Assembly (NCBI RefSeq): GCF_003730295.1
Contig: NZ_QTSZ01000017.1
Location: forward strand, 248,001-312,000
Direction of reading: 5' to 3'
Length of the DNA: 64,000 nucleotides
Source: Ornithinibacillus gellani
Lineage (GTDB): Bacteria > Bacillota > Bacilli > Bacillales > Amphibacillaceae
The position numbers and the translations under genes were made by a program. The notes under the pieces were generated by a model that made no database searches, was not told the origin of the DNA, and saw only the letters and a list, made by a program, of their open reading frames with translations. Position 1 is the stretch's first letter. Each line of letters starts with the position of its first letter. Below, one piece after another: positions 36,628 through 45,584 of this stretch.

Positions 36628-36734
36628 TAAACATATGGGTACTTTTTACGTGAAACAAGATCGATTTATGATACTCATTCATACCAAACAACTATAAATA
36701 ATAATCGAACTATATTTATTCTGGTAAAGAAAGG

Positions 36735-37271
36735 ATGACTTCTTTGTCAAATACAAACAAGAAAAAAAATGAATGGCTTGAATGGGCAAAAGCAATTACA
36801 ATTGCAATTTTACTGGCGTTTTTGCTTCGAACCTTTGTTTTTGCAACTTCTGTTGTCGAAGGTGAAAGCATGGAACCAACTTTGGAAAATGGTGAACGCG
36901 TTATTTTCAATAAATTAATTTATTTTGTAAAGGACCCTTCCAGGGGGGATATCGTTATCATTCAACGTCCCTTTAAAAATTATGTTAAACGAGTAATTGG
37001 GTTACCAGGCGAAACCATTGAAATAAAAAATCATAATCTATATATTGATGGTAAACGAATGGAGCAGTCTTTTATCACAGAAGAAGCTAAGTTACACACG
37101 GGGAGCTTTGGCCCAATTACGATACCGGAGGATAGTTATTTTGTCATGGGAGACCATCGAGCAATTAGTAAAGATAGCAGAAACGGGCTCGGGTTCATTG
37201 ATGAAAAAGATATTATTGGCAGATCAGAAATTATTATCTATCCCTTTAGTCAATGGTCCATCACACGATAA
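36735..37271 (+). CDS. lepB: Type I signal peptidase
   Basis: A 178-aa membrane protease with one N-terminal anchor (about 18-38, ITIAILLAFLLRTFVF). Nucleophile Ser45 lies in EGESMEPTL and general-base Lys84 in NYVKRVIGLPGE. Box D/E GDHRAISKDSRNGLGFID is present, with His in place of the more usual Asn. It cleaves signal peptides of exported proteins outside the membrane. The short single-anchor form is the SipS/SipT type of Firmicutes. AAAGGATG upstream of ATG 36735. The terminator follows at 37288. Confidence 0.94.
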   Translation: MTSLSNTNKKKNEWLEWAKAITIAILLAFLLRTFVFATSVVEGESMEPTLENGERVIFNKLIYFVKDPSRGDIVIIQRPFKNYVKRVIGLPGETIEIKNHNLYIDGKRMEQSFITEEAKLHTGSFGPITIPEDSYFVMGDHRAISKDSRNGLGFIDEKDIIGRSEIIIYPFSQWSITR

Positions 37272-37287
37272 AAAATTCGTGGAGTGA

Positions 37288-37337
37288 ACTGCAGAAAATT
37301 TGTCATTATCTTGTGGCAAATAGAGCTGCAGTTTTTT
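37288..37337 (+). terminator. Terminator of lepB
   Basis: AACTGCAG ... CTGCAGTT arms enclosing an interrupted ATTTGTCATTATCTTGTGGCAAAT stem, followed by TTTTTC. Confidence 0.85.
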
Positions 37338-37401
37338 CATAAACAAATGATAACAACTTTGATTTGAACCAGAAATGTATCCTACCAATTTACAAATAGA
37401 A

Positions 37402-37438
37402 AGGACATGTGCCCGGATAGCTTACCGCGCGCATGCCC
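37402..37438 (-). terminator. Hairpin downstream of the 27-aa gene
   Basis: GGACATGTGCCCGG-(TAGCTTA)-CCGCGCGCATGCCC pairs with several mismatches; CTTTCTATTTG follows on the minus strand. A plausible terminator for the tiny gene at 37502-37585. Confidence 0.5.
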
Positions 37439-37501
37439 TAACCCGTTGTCATGTATAACTATTTCAAATGAAGCATGGTTTCCTTCGTTGCAATTCTATC
37501 A

Positions 37502-37585
37502 TTATTTTTCATTATCAAAAAGGCAGTACCCAATGTTTAGGGCAAGAATTCCAAAACAAACGACTCCAAATACAATTTCCCACAT
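37502..37585 (-). CDS. 27-aa single-pass membrane micro-protein
   Basis: ATG 37585 follows AAAGGAGGTGTCCACCTT, a full-strength Shine-Dalgarno sequence. It reads MWEIVFGVVCFGILALNIGY then CLFDNEK: one membrane helix with a short acidic tail. No family recognised. The ribosome binding site lies inside a short inverted repeat (AGGTG-TC-CACCT), so translation could be structure-dependent. Too small for ordinary gene finding; the strong start signal and downstream hairpin argue that it is real. Confidence 0.55.
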   Translation of the reverse strand: MWEIVFGVVCFGILALNIGYCLFDNEK

Positions 37586-37858
37586 AAGGTGGACACCTCC
37601 TTTTAGCATTCACAACATCATATTCACTATGATTATTCTTATATTTATGTATGTTTATAATTACCATTACTATCATACCAAGTTCAGACCACTAAAGGAA
37701 GTATAAATATGATAAAATAATAAAAAGCCATGTAATTGTCACGGAGTTTTATTACTATGTGACAAATCAAGTTCTCGTATTCACACGATTTATACATGGT
37801 AACGAGGACCACCTGAGATGTATCTCTCATTAAGATAACTGCGACAGTAGGTGATAAC

Positions 37859-39019
37859 ATGCTATTTTGTCCTTCATGCGGTTCAGGAGTAAAGTTAGAC
37901 GAATCTTATTGTGTGATTTGTGGTAACAAGCTTCCTGATGATATGGATGAAAGATTAAACGGAAAAAAACCCCTTCATAAATTTTGGTTAATACCCCTTT
38001 TCACTTGTATATTTTTTGTTATCACATCAGGAGTTTACTATTTATTTTTAATGAATCAGATACAGGATGCAAAAGGGCTTTATGAAGAAGGAGAACAATT
38101 GGTGCTCCAATCTGAATATAAACAAGCAAAGAATAAATTTGAAGATGCATTAAAAAAGAAATCTAATTTTATGCAAGCTGAATCTGCACTTGAATTTACT
38201 AATAAGGCCATTCATGTTGAATCCATGATTCAAGATGCAAATGAACTCTCCATGAAAGACGATTATCAACAAGCCCTATCGGTTATGACGGATGCAGAGA
38301 AACAAATTAATAATTATATCGGGACAGCCGTAGATCAATTAATCAAAAAAATTGTAAATAGCCAAAATGCCTTAAAAACAGATCATTTAAAGAAACAACT
38401 TGCCGACCAGCCAAGCATCGATGAACTGAAAAATTTATTATGGGAAGCCGACGCTATAAAAAATGAAGAAGCTATCGAAATTACAAATAATATTCGGGAA
38501 CAAATTGTAGATTATACGCACTCGAAGGCAAGCGAGCTATCGAATAAAAAACAATTCTCCGATGCAATCGCGTTTATTGAAGATGCGATGCAATTTGCAC
38601 CTCGTTCAGAAAAATTACAGAGTTTGGAGAAAACGATTGAAAAAGAAAAAAGCACATTTGAAACGACCCAGCAAGAACGTATTGAACAAGCTATTAGTAC
38701 GGCTGAAAAAGAACAGAAAGTCAACGAAAAAGATGCTGTTAAGCTTGTTTCTGTAAAGGTAGATAATGATAAGCAAGGAAACCTTGTCATCAAGGGGGAG
38801 GTCAAGAGTGTCGCAACTGTCCCAATAACTTCTGTGCAAGTAAACTATGCCATTGCGATGAAAAAAGGGGACGAATTTTTAAAAAATGATGTTTTTGTTT
38901 ATCCGGATACATTATATCCAAATGAAACGGGTAAATTTGAATTTACCCACTATGATATTCAGGAAGCAAGTAATCGATATCAGGCAAATGTAAAAAAAAT
39001 CACTTGGTATACGGACTAA
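37859..39019 (+). CDS. Zinc-ribbon membrane protein with extracytoplasmic coiled-coil and beta domain
   Basis: A 386-aa protein with an N-terminal zinc ribbon (CPSCGSGVKLDESYCVIC, residues 4-21), one membrane helix (about 43-64), a long helical region of TPR-like or coiled-coil character (68-290, with repeated YKQAKNKFEDA/YQQALSVMTDA/FSDAIAFIEDA units), and a C-terminal beta-rich domain resembling FxLYD (VKVDNDKQGNLVIKGEVKSV, WYTD end). The layout recalls TcaA/YvbJ-type envelope proteins, ribbon inside and sensor domain outside. It is 29 bp upstream of an HtrA-like protease, so the two probably work together at the membrane. Confidence 0.75.
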   Translation: MLFCPSCGSGVKLDESYCVICGNKLPDDMDERLNGKKPLHKFWLIPLFTCIFFVITSGVYYLFLMNQIQDAKGLYEEGEQLVLQSEYKQAKNKFEDALKKKSNFMQAESALEFTNKAIHVESMIQDANELSMKDDYQQALSVMTDAEKQINNYIGTAVDQLIKKIVNSQNALKTDHLKKQLADQPSIDELKNLLWEADAIKNEEAIEITNNIREQIVDYTHSKASELSNKKQFSDAIAFIEDAMQFAPRSEKLQSLEKTIEKEKSTFETTQQERIEQAISTAEKEQKVNEKDAVKLVSVKVDNDKQGNLVIKGEVKSVATVPITSVQVNYAIAMKKGDEFLKNDVFVYPDTLYPNETGKFEFTHYDIQEASNRYQANVKKITWYTD

Positions 39020-39048
39020 GCTAAGCATAACAACTGGAGTGAACAAAA

Positions 39049-40182
39049 TTGAAAACAAAACGATATGCACCAATCGTCCTATCCGTGTTTGTCGTCTGCA
39101 TCGGCATAGCTGCTATCTTTTTCATCCATTCCTTCTGGCAGAAGAAGACAATCGCTATTTCAAATCCAGTTGTCAATCACGTGAATGAAGATGTATCGGA
39201 TACGACAAACTTAAAATCCATTCTTCATGAAACTGGAAAATATGTTGTACAGATTGAAACACAAAATGATGTGGAAACCGCAACTGGTTCCGGTTTTATA
39301 TTTAATGAAAAAGGAGATATTTTAACCAATTTACACGTAATTGATGGAGCCGATTTTATTCAAGTTCGTACGGCAAATGCAGAAATCTATCCTGCTGCGG
39401 TAGTTGGCAAAGGAAAAGGCAACGATGTAGCTGTTTTACGTGTTCCACAATTGGCAGGTATGGGTGGATTGGAATTGGAGAAAGAAAATATTCCTGAAAT
39501 TGGTGATGAAGTTATTGCGCTTGGAAGTCCTCATGGGTTTCAAAATACAGTTACACTTGGGATTATTTCTGGAACGGAGCGTAATTTTTCGGTTGATGGC
39601 TATGACTATAATAATGCTTATCAAATCTCTGCACCAATTACTTATGGAAATAGTGGCGGTCCTCTAATCAATCGTGAAACAGGCCATGTAGTTGGAATCA
39701 ATTCAGTTGGAACTGAGGATGGAACAATTGGTTTTAGTATTCCTATTATTGATCTTTTGGAAGATATCGACGAATGGGTTGCAAAAGCAAAAAATGCCGA
39801 TCTTGATTTCACTACTATTGAGCATATCAATCAAGAAGACCCAGATCAGCTTTCAAAAGATGCGGAATATATTATAGGTTATTTCTTTGATAGCCTCGTT
39901 ATCCGAGATTATATCAATGCCTATACATTGATAGGAGATGCACTACAGAAAGCACAAAGCTATACATCTTTCCGTGAGAAATACATCGATATTATCTCCA
40001 TTGACTACAAAAACTTTAAGAATAACATGACAGATGATAATCAAATGGAGTCCACCGTCGATGTCACGATTGAAAAGAAATTACCTAACGAGGAAAAAAC
40101 AAAAAAAGAATCAAAAAAAGCAGTTTTTACCGTTGGATATGAAAATGACCAATTAAAAATTTTACGATTTGAATTAAAATAA
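39049..40182 (+). CDS. Membrane-anchored HtrA-like serine protease without PDZ domain
   Basis: A 377-aa protein from TTG 39049 (CTGGAGTGAACAAAA upstream; no ATG fits). One anchor helix (about 8-27), then a trypsin-like S1C domain with the full triad: His96 in TNLHVIDGA, Asp127 in GNDVAVLRV, Ser202 in YGNSGGPLI. Instead of the usual PDZ domain the C-terminus (about 265-377) is an NTF2/TcaA-like module (YIIGYFFDSLVIRDYINAYT ... KILRFELK). It should cleave proteins on the outer face of the membrane. Paired with the zinc-ribbon protein just upstream. Confidence 0.85.
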   Translation: MKTKRYAPIVLSVFVVCIGIAAIFFIHSFWQKKTIAISNPVVNHVNEDVSDTTNLKSILHETGKYVVQIETQNDVETATGSGFIFNEKGDILTNLHVIDGADFIQVRTANAEIYPAAVVGKGKGNDVAVLRVPQLAGMGGLELEKENIPEIGDEVIALGSPHGFQNTVTLGIISGTERNFSVDGYDYNNAYQISAPITYGNSGGPLINRETGHVVGINSVGTEDGTIGFSIPIIDLLEDIDEWVAKAKNADLDFTTIEHINQEDPDQLSKDAEYIIGYFFDSLVIRDYINAYTLIGDALQKAQSYTSFREKYIDIISIDYKNFKNNMTDDNQMESTVDVTIEKKLPNEEKTKKESKKAVFTVGYENDQLKILRFELK

Positions 40183-40250
40183 TGGTTCCACCGCAAACAG
40201 ATGGGACTGGGACATAACGAGTCTCATCATGACGGGGTATCACGTTTAAA

Positions 40251-40315
40251 CAAAAGGAGCACCTCTGTAAGTAATGGCTTAGATACCTTAATTTTATCAG
40301 AGCGTGCTCCTTTTG
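40251..40315. terminator. Bidirectional terminator between htrA-like and ktr genes
   Basis: CAAAAGGAGCACCTCTG and CAGAGCGTGCTCCTTTTG arms pair almost perfectly around a 29-nt loop. Upstream TGGGACTGGGACATAA is a motif often found beside terminators in this group, by memory. Confidence 0.8.
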
Positions 40316-40354
40316 TTCTGTTTCACTGGGTTTTATTCCAAACTTATTTTTAGT

Positions 40355-41719
40355 TTAGCCAATGATGATGCGTTCTTTTGGATAATGGTAATTATCACTG
40401 CGTTTATAATTTTTAAACATAAATAAGAAGGTAATAATTCCTACCCTACCGATGAACATCAATAACATCAAAATAATTTTACTAAACGTGGTAAGTTCAC
40501 TTGTAATGCCTAAACTTAAACCAACTGTACCAAAAGCTGAGGTTACATCAAAAAATAATTGCGTAATGGTAAATGGCTCCACAATAGAAATCACCAAAAC
40601 AGACACGAACACCATGAATATAGCCATTAACGTGACCGTAACTGCTTTAAGAAGATCCTCGTCATGGACTTCACGTCCAAATAATCGAATACTGTTTCCC
40701 CCACGCGCATATGTGATAATAAAAATAATCACAAGTGCAAAGGTTGTTGTTCGAATACCACCACCAGCACTACTAGGGGACGCCCCAATGAACATCAAAA
40801 ACGACATAAACAACTGATTTTGTTCAGACAACAAGCTGACATCCATCGTTGATAACCCTGCACTTCTTGTTGTTACAGATTGAAATAGTGAATAGAATAA
40901 TGTTTCATGCCATGATTTATCTGCAAAATACTGGTTGCTATCCAGCAAATAAATAATTACTGTCCCAGCAATAATCAAGATAAAAAAAGTTATTGTTGTC
41001 AATTTTGTAAACAGGCTAAAACGGAAAAATCTCCGTTTCTCCCGATTGGCGAACAAAAATTCCTTCACCTCAATCAGTACAGGGAACCCAATCGCACCAA
41101 AAATAATTAGCAGCATAATAATAAATTGCAAAAAGTAATCCGTGTGATATGGAATAAGGGACTTTCCTGAAATATCAAATCCACCATTTGAAATTGCGCT
41201 AATCATACTAAAAAAACCATTCAAGAAAGCTTCTTGGGTAGAATCAAAATACCGTAAATAGTATATACTCAGGATTAAGAATCCAATCAATTCAATAATA
41301 AGAAGCACGAGAAAAATTTGTTTAATGAGACGTACCATACCTTCGAAATTGGTCTGGTTTTGATCGGTCATAATAAGCTGTCTTTCTTTCAGACCAATTT
41401 TCTTTCCAAGTAGAATCCAAATCATTGTACCCATTGACATAATACCAACCATGCCAAGCTGTAAAATAATAGCTAAAAAAATAACACCAGTCGTATTAAA
41501 AGTCTCAGCAATCGTAACAGTAGTTAAACCTGTTACACTTAGCGCACTTACAGCAGTAAACACAATATCAATAAAGTCAATGCTTACTCCCTCTTTATAT
41601 GCAACAGGAAGTGCCAATAGAACGGTAGAAAATAAGGCAGCAATAAAGTAAAAGAAAAGGATCATTCGTACTGGTGACATACGGTTTAAGGCACGAATAA
41701 ATTTGCTCGTATTGTACAT
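40355..41719 (-). CDS. KtrB/KtrD-type potassium channel membrane subunit
   Basis: A 454-aa Trk/Ktr family membrane protein made of four M1-P-M2 units. Pore loops with the filter glycine can be seen: SALSVTGLTTV, SAISNGGFDISG, SVTTRSAGLSTMD, and SAFGTVGLSLGI. It conducts K+ (or with Na+ coupling) when gated by a cytosolic KtrA/KtrC ring; ktrC is at 22387-23052 in this window. Standing apart from its regulator is the B. subtilis KtrD arrangement. AAAGGAGTTATACC precedes ATG 41719. Confidence 0.92.
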   Translation of the reverse strand: MYNTSKFIRALNRMSPVRMILFFYFIAALFSTVLLALPVAYKEGVSIDFIDIVFTAVSALSVTGLTTVTIAETFNTTGVIFLAIILQLGMVGIMSMGTMIWILLGKKIGLKERQLIMTDQNQTNFEGMVRLIKQIFLVLLIIELIGFLILSIYYLRYFDSTQEAFLNGFFSMISAISNGGFDISGKSLIPYHTDYFLQFIIMLLIIFGAIGFPVLIEVKEFLFANREKRRFFRFSLFTKLTTITFFILIIAGTVIIYLLDSNQYFADKSWHETLFYSLFQSVTTRSAGLSTMDVSLLSEQNQLFMSFLMFIGASPSSAGGGIRTTTFALVIIFIITYARGGNSIRLFGREVHDEDLLKAVTVTLMAIFMVFVSVLVISIVEPFTITQLFFDVTSAFGTVGLSLGITSELTTFSKIILMLLMFIGRVGIITFLFMFKNYKRSDNYHYPKERIIIG

Positions 41720-41749
41720 GGTATAACTCCTTTACAGATTTTCCGAACG

Positions 41750-42010
41750 AGAAAGCCCATGCAGGTTGCAGACCGTCTTTAGACATGGGGATGATAGTGA
41801 GGTCAGACAAAGGGGGATTTTTGCCACCCTATTTGCCAACCCAATTGTCAGAAAATACGTTATACTTGGCTTATAGACAAGTAAAAGTCTTATGCTCCAA
41901 TCTTGAAGGCTGTTCAAAACAGAAATGGACTGCGAACGCATTGTCATTCAAGAATCCCACTGGCGATTGCCAGCTTGCCCGTTTACGGGTGGGAATCTCA
42001 AAATACCCGG
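41750..42010 (+). mobile_element. Possible IS200/IS605 right-end remnant (structured)
   Basis: The plus strand reads AAGCCCATGCAGGTTGCAG then ACCGTCTTTAGACATGGGG and later ATCCCACTGGCGATTGCCAG with CCCGTTTACGGGTGGGAAT. Nested hairpins of this kind (TGGCGATTGCCA, CCCGTTTACGGG inside a TCCCA/TGGGA pairing) resemble the 3' structured end of TnpB-type elements, as I remember them. No transposase frame survives. It could also be an unclassified structured RNA. Confidence 0.35.
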
Positions 42011-42019
42011 GTCATATCT

Positions 42020-42083
42020 TACCACAGATTAACTGGTTGTAAGACCCATATTGATGGAAGTTTCATTTTATTATCTTATCATA
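42020..42083 (-). repeat. Dispersed structured repeat, copy E (internally deleted)
   Basis: On the minus strand it opens GATAATAAAATGAAACTTCC and jumps to GGGTCTTACAACCAGTTAAT and CTGTGGTAAGA, so the head and tail of the family are kept and the centre is gone. The only copy in the opposite orientation. Confidence 0.7.
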
Positions 42084-42188
42084 TTTGATGCTAAATAAGC
42101 GTATTTTTCACACGATATCCTCTATTGATTTTAACTGCAACGAATGACAATAGACTTCATGATGATAAATGATCTATTACAAAAGAAA

Positions 42189-42238
42189 AAGGCCATTCCG
42201 ATTGATGCTCCAACTGGGAGAAAAATCGGAATAACCTT
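42189..42238. terminator. Terminator downstream of ywpF
   Basis: AAGGCCATTCCGATT ... AATCGGAATAACCTT arms with A-rich left flank; 7 bp from the ywpF stop. Confidence 0.85.
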
Positions 42239-42244
42239 GGTTAT

Positions 42245-42655
42245 TTACAGCATTTCTTTAAATTTCCCTAAAAGCTCTTCCCCTTGATAACCTTTATTGA
42301 CCAAGAAACGGAGCATTTCTTCAATTTTATTTTTACGTCTATCTACAATCGTCCCTATCAGTAATACATTCATTTGATCGCCTATTTCGTTTAATCCAAT
42401 TATCGATGTAATAAAAGTGGCGGGTTCATTACTTTCCTTTGTAATCTTTGCCTCAACCATAATTTCTTCTCTTTCTTTATGGAGCCGTTTAAATAACTCC
42501 ATATAATCACGACTAATATAGGCTTCAATGACCCATCGATTTTGTTCATCCTCACGGTTGATGGTTAAGCCGTCAATCAAATTAATATTATGCACTTTAA
42601 TGTTATTGTGAACACTTTCGATTATACGTAACGCTTTTAACTTAAAGGTTTTCAT
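42245..42655 (-). CDS. ywpF: YwpF family protein
   Basis: A 136-aa protein beginning MKTFKLKALRIIESVHNNIK, with IDGLTINREDEQNRWVIEAY and ISRDYMELFKRLHKERE, which match the YwpF family. It is soluble with no signal. Function is unproven; a YwpF homologue in Staphylococcus affects haemolysin expression. It is 20 bp after moaA in the same direction, so may be carried on the moeA-moaA transcript, but the functional link is not evident. GCGGGGGCTGGTGTA upstream of ATG 42655 gives the ribosome binding site. Confidence 0.82.
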   Translation of the reverse strand: MKTFKLKALRIIESVHNNIKVHNINLIDGLTINREDEQNRWVIEAYISRDYMELFKRLHKEREEIMVEAKITKESNEPATFITSIIGLNEIGDQMNVLLIGTIVDRRKNKIEEMLRFLVNKGYQGEELLGKFKEML

Positions 42656-42675
42656 TACACCAGCCCCCGCCTGCT

Positions 42676-43698
42676 TTATCCACCTATATAGGACATCTCA
42701 ATCTTTTTTCGATTCTCATTTTTTCGCTCGGCGCGTTCATCTGAGTACCGATCCGTTCGTTGTGCCCAAAGATTACGCAAGGATTTTTCTAGTTCAGCAT
42801 CTGTTAGTCCTTGTCTAAGCTCCTGCTTTATATCGTATCCACCGGAAGCAAACAGACATGTATATAGCTTTCCATCTGCAGATAGCCTTAATCTTGTACA
42901 GGTCCCGCAGAAGGAGTCTGTGACAGAGGAAATTACACCAATTTCCCCACTGCCATCAAGATAACGATATCTGGAAGCCACTTCTCCAACATAGTTTTCT
43001 TCCGCTGGCTCCAAAGGCATCTCCTCATGGATTCTATCGATGATTTCTTTTTTAGAAACAACATGTTGAAAGTCCCAGCCATTATGATTACCAACATCCA
43101 TAAATTCGATAAATCGTAAAATAATATTACTGCCTTTAAAATGACGGGCCATAGGAATGATTTGACTCTCATTCATTCCTTTCTTTACAACCATGTTAAT
43201 CTTTACTTGTAAACCAGCTGCCTGTGCCGCCTCAATTCCCTTCAATACAGGCAGCGTCACAACACCCTTACCATTTATTTTCTTAAATACCTCATCTTCA
43301 ATTGCATCCAAGCTTATGTTAACTCTTTCCAAGCCAGCCGCTTTCAGTAATTTAGCTTTTCTTGGTAGAAAAATTCCGTTCGTAGTAAGGGCAATATCAT
43401 CAATTCCATCAATCATTGCCAAACGTTCAATTAATTTTTCAAGATTTTTACGCATGAGAGGCTCGCCGCCTGTGAGCCGGATTTTATTCACACCCAATGC
43501 AGAAAAATGAGTTGCCAGGCGAATAATTTCTTCAAAGCTCAGTAATTCTTCTTCTGGTAAAAATACATAATCTGGTCCAAAAATTTCTTTCGGCATGCAA
43601 TACGTACAGCGTAAATTACACTGATCAATTACCGAAATCCGTAAATCTTTTAGTGGTCTTCCAAATTTATCTGTGATTGGTTGCTTGTTAACTCCCAT
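42676..43698 (-). CDS. moaA: GTP 3',8-cyclase MoaA (radical SAM)
   Basis: A 340-aa radical SAM enzyme. The N-terminal cluster motif is [12 protein letters not shown], the SAM-binding [16 protein letters not shown] is present, and the C-terminal cluster motif is [20 protein letters not shown]. It converts GTP to 3',8-cyclo-GTP, the first step of molybdenum cofactor synthesis. It follows moeA, and the molybdoenzyme FdhF at 55 kb is a likely client. GGGGGAGGTGG before ATG 43698. The C-terminal SYIGG is close to the usual GG end. Confidence 0.96.
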   Translation of the reverse strand: MGVNKQPITDKFGRPLKDLRISVIDQCNLRCTYCMPKEIFGPDYVFLPEEELLSFEEIIRLATHFSALGVNKIRLTGGEPLMRKNLEKLIERLAMIDGIDDIALTTNGIFLPRKAKLLKAAGLERVNISLDAIEDEVFKKINGKGVVTLPVLKGIEAAQAAGLQVKINMVVKKGMNESQIIPMARHFKGSNIILRFIEFMDVGNHNGWDFQHVVSKKEIIDRIHEEMPLEPAEENYVGEVASRYRYLDGSGEIGVISSVTDSFCGTCTRLRLSADGKLYTCLFASGGYDIKQELRQGLTDAELEKSLRNLWAQRTDRYSDERAERKNENRKKIEMSYIGG

Positions 43699-43759
43699 CT
43701 AACCACCTCCCCCAAAAATTGGATGCTGTGGAGCTGTTGTAAAGCATATCATTGGCTCT

Positions 43760-45052
43760 CTATCCTTTATTGCTTCGCTTATGTGGAACTTCAAAATGTT
43801 CCTGTCCAGCCTTGTCATTTAATAATAACACATCTACCATGGTTCCCTTTCGAAATCCTCTTGTTCCACCAGGCAATATCATCAAACTATCGGTATTGGC
43901 TAAAGAACTGACAACATTTGATTTATCGATTCCCGCAAGATTCACTTTCATTTTTCCATCTTCATAATCAAGCATGCTGCGTACAAAGCGGGTAAATGGG
44001 TTTGCCTTTGGAAAGTCCACTGCCAATTCAGCGCGGATGCTTCGTAAATAAGGTTGTGAATGGTATAGCGCATATTGCATGATTGGCCGTACAAATAATT
44101 CAAATCCTACATAACATGCAGACGGGTTTCCCGACAAGCCAAATAATAACTTCTCCCCCATCACTGCCACTGTAGTAACACTGCCTGGCCGCATTTGTAT
44201 TTTATTAAATAAAACCTTTGCCTCTAACTTCTGATATAAATCAGGCATCAGATCAAAATCCCCCACAGATACGCCACCTGTTGTAATCAAATAATCCACT
44301 TCATCTAAAGCGGCAATCATTGCCTGATAGCTTGGGTCAAACGTATCTGAAAGCTTACCAAAATAGCGATATTCCCCACCGGCACGCAGGATTTGTGCGG
44401 CTACCATGGATGCATTGGAATTTCGAATTTTCCCTGGTTCCAATGGTTCATGTACCTCCAACAATTCACTTCCAGTTGCTAAAATACCGACAACAGGTTT
44501 CTTCGCTACTGCTAATTCCGCATGACCAAATGTAGCCAACAATGCTTTCACTCCTGGATTAATAACAGTACCTGGCTTTACTAAAATAGATCCTTTTTGT
44601 ACCTCTGAGCCTTCTTGAATAATATTTTCTCCCTTTGATAGACTGCGTTTTATTTCGATAAAGTCTTTCCCGTCTGTTTCAATTGTTTGACATATTTCAA
44701 ACATCGCAATACAGTCAGCGCCATTTGGTATCTGGGCACCTGTCATAATTCGGGTAGCCTGATTTTCACCAATTTCTTTTTGTGGAACCTGCCCTGCACC
44801 AATATGTTCGATTACTTCTAATCGTATGGGATTATCACGACTTGCAGATTTAATATCGTTAGACCGCAATGCAAATCCATCATAAGGTGATTTATCAAAG
44901 GAAGGTATAGGTTCGGTAGCAATAATTGGTTCTGCAATGCTTCTATCATAGCTATCTGTTATAGAAATTGTTTCCTTACTTCCTGCTTTACGATGTTGCA
45001 TAACAAGCTCCACCGCTTCTTCAACGGGAATGGGATGTCGTCTTTCAAGCAT
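43760..45052 (-). CDS. moeA: Molybdopterin molybdenumtransferase MoeA
   Basis: A 430-aa enzyme with the MoeA N-terminal blocks (RRHPIPVEEAVELVM, SIAEPIIATEPIPSFDKSPY, DGFAL), the linker domain and the MoCF/GephD domain (TTGGVSVGDFDLMPDLYQKL, GLSGNPSACYVGFELFV). It inserts molybdate into adenylylated molybdopterin. The N-terminal stretch PVEEAVELV and a C-terminal beta domain (GTMVDVLLLND) complete the family architecture. First gene before moaA; together they supply part of the cofactor pathway, the rest being elsewhere. Confidence 0.95.
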   Translation of the reverse strand: MLERRHPIPVEEAVELVMQHRKAGSKETISITDSYDRSIAEPIIATEPIPSFDKSPYDGFALRSNDIKSASRDNPIRLEVIEHIGAGQVPQKEIGENQATRIMTGAQIPNGADCIAMFEICQTIETDGKDFIEIKRSLSKGENIIQEGSEVQKGSILVKPGTVINPGVKALLATFGHAELAVAKKPVVGILATGSELLEVHEPLEPGKIRNSNASMVAAQILRAGGEYRYFGKLSDTFDPSYQAMIAALDEVDYLITTGGVSVGDFDLMPDLYQKLEAKVLFNKIQMRPGSVTTVAVMGEKLLFGLSGNPSACYVGFELFVRPIMQYALYHSQPYLRSIRAELAVDFPKANPFTRFVRSMLDYEDGKMKVNLAGIDKSNVVSSLANTDSLMILPGGTRGFRKGTMVDVLLLNDKAGQEHFEVPHKRSNKG

Positions 45053-45277
45053 TTCATCAATCCTTTCACCAGTCTCTATTCCAGTTTATCAAATTATTTC
45101 GATAATAGATATGGATTCCCATCCGCTTCCAAATGAAAAAGGTAGACATGTTTGGTCATGCATACAACAGGGAAATTAAAATGATACATAACTAAAACGT
45201 TTAATAATTCACTCACATAATTAATAGACGGTTTTATAATACTATGGTTAAACAGCCTAAAAAATGAGGTGTTGTCA

Positions 45278-45460
45278 TTGTTTTGGATTATCGCCGTGAT
45301 TATTGTTGTGATAGTAGCGATTATTCTCATCTCACTAAATAAAGGAAAGAGTCAATCCTTGGAGCCTGATGATCTAACACCTGAGGAAAAAGATTTGCTG
45401 GAAGAAGATTATTTAACCCATGGAACAAGAAAAAAAGACGAAGACCCAGAAAATATTTAA
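45278..45460 (+). CDS. Small membrane protein with acidic tail
   Basis: A 60-aa protein from TTG 45278 (GAGGTG 6 nt upstream; an in-frame GTG at 45269 overlaps it). One strong N-terminal membrane helix (FWIIAVIIVVIVAIILI) followed by a polar tail (LEPDDLTPEEKDLLEEDYLT). No family recognised with certainty. Alone between moeA (divergent) and a lipoprotein gene. Terminator directly after. Confidence 0.65.
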   Translation: MFWIIAVIIVVIVAIILISLNKGKSQSLEPDDLTPEEKDLLEEDYLTHGTRKKDEDPENI

Positions 45461-45466
45461 CATCGG

Positions 45467-45508
45467 AACATCACGGTAGCAGCGCCTATTTCCGTGATGT
45501 TTTTTTCT
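45467..45508 (+). terminator. Terminator after the small membrane protein gene
   Basis: AACATCACGG-(14 nt)-CCGTGATGTT followed by TTTTTT. Confidence 0.93.
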
Positions 45509-45584
45509 ATTTATCAGTCATATCTGGTTTGTTTGTGTATAATGGGTTAAGTGAATCATTCGTTAAAGAATGGAGTGTATTGGT

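Noticed and set aside
37407-37706. 99-codon plus-strand frame between lepB and the zinc-ribbon gene
   Set aside because: It is antisense to the 27-aa gene with the good ribosome binding site, and its own start has none.
41785-42042. 85-codon plus-strand frame in the structured remnant
   Set aside because: It spans hairpins and the inverted repeat; reads as shadow of the structured DNA rather than a protein.
41720-42244. c-di-AMP riboswitch before the Ktr membrane subunit gene
   Set aside because: The structured sequence there is on the opposite strand and does not match the ydaO core.
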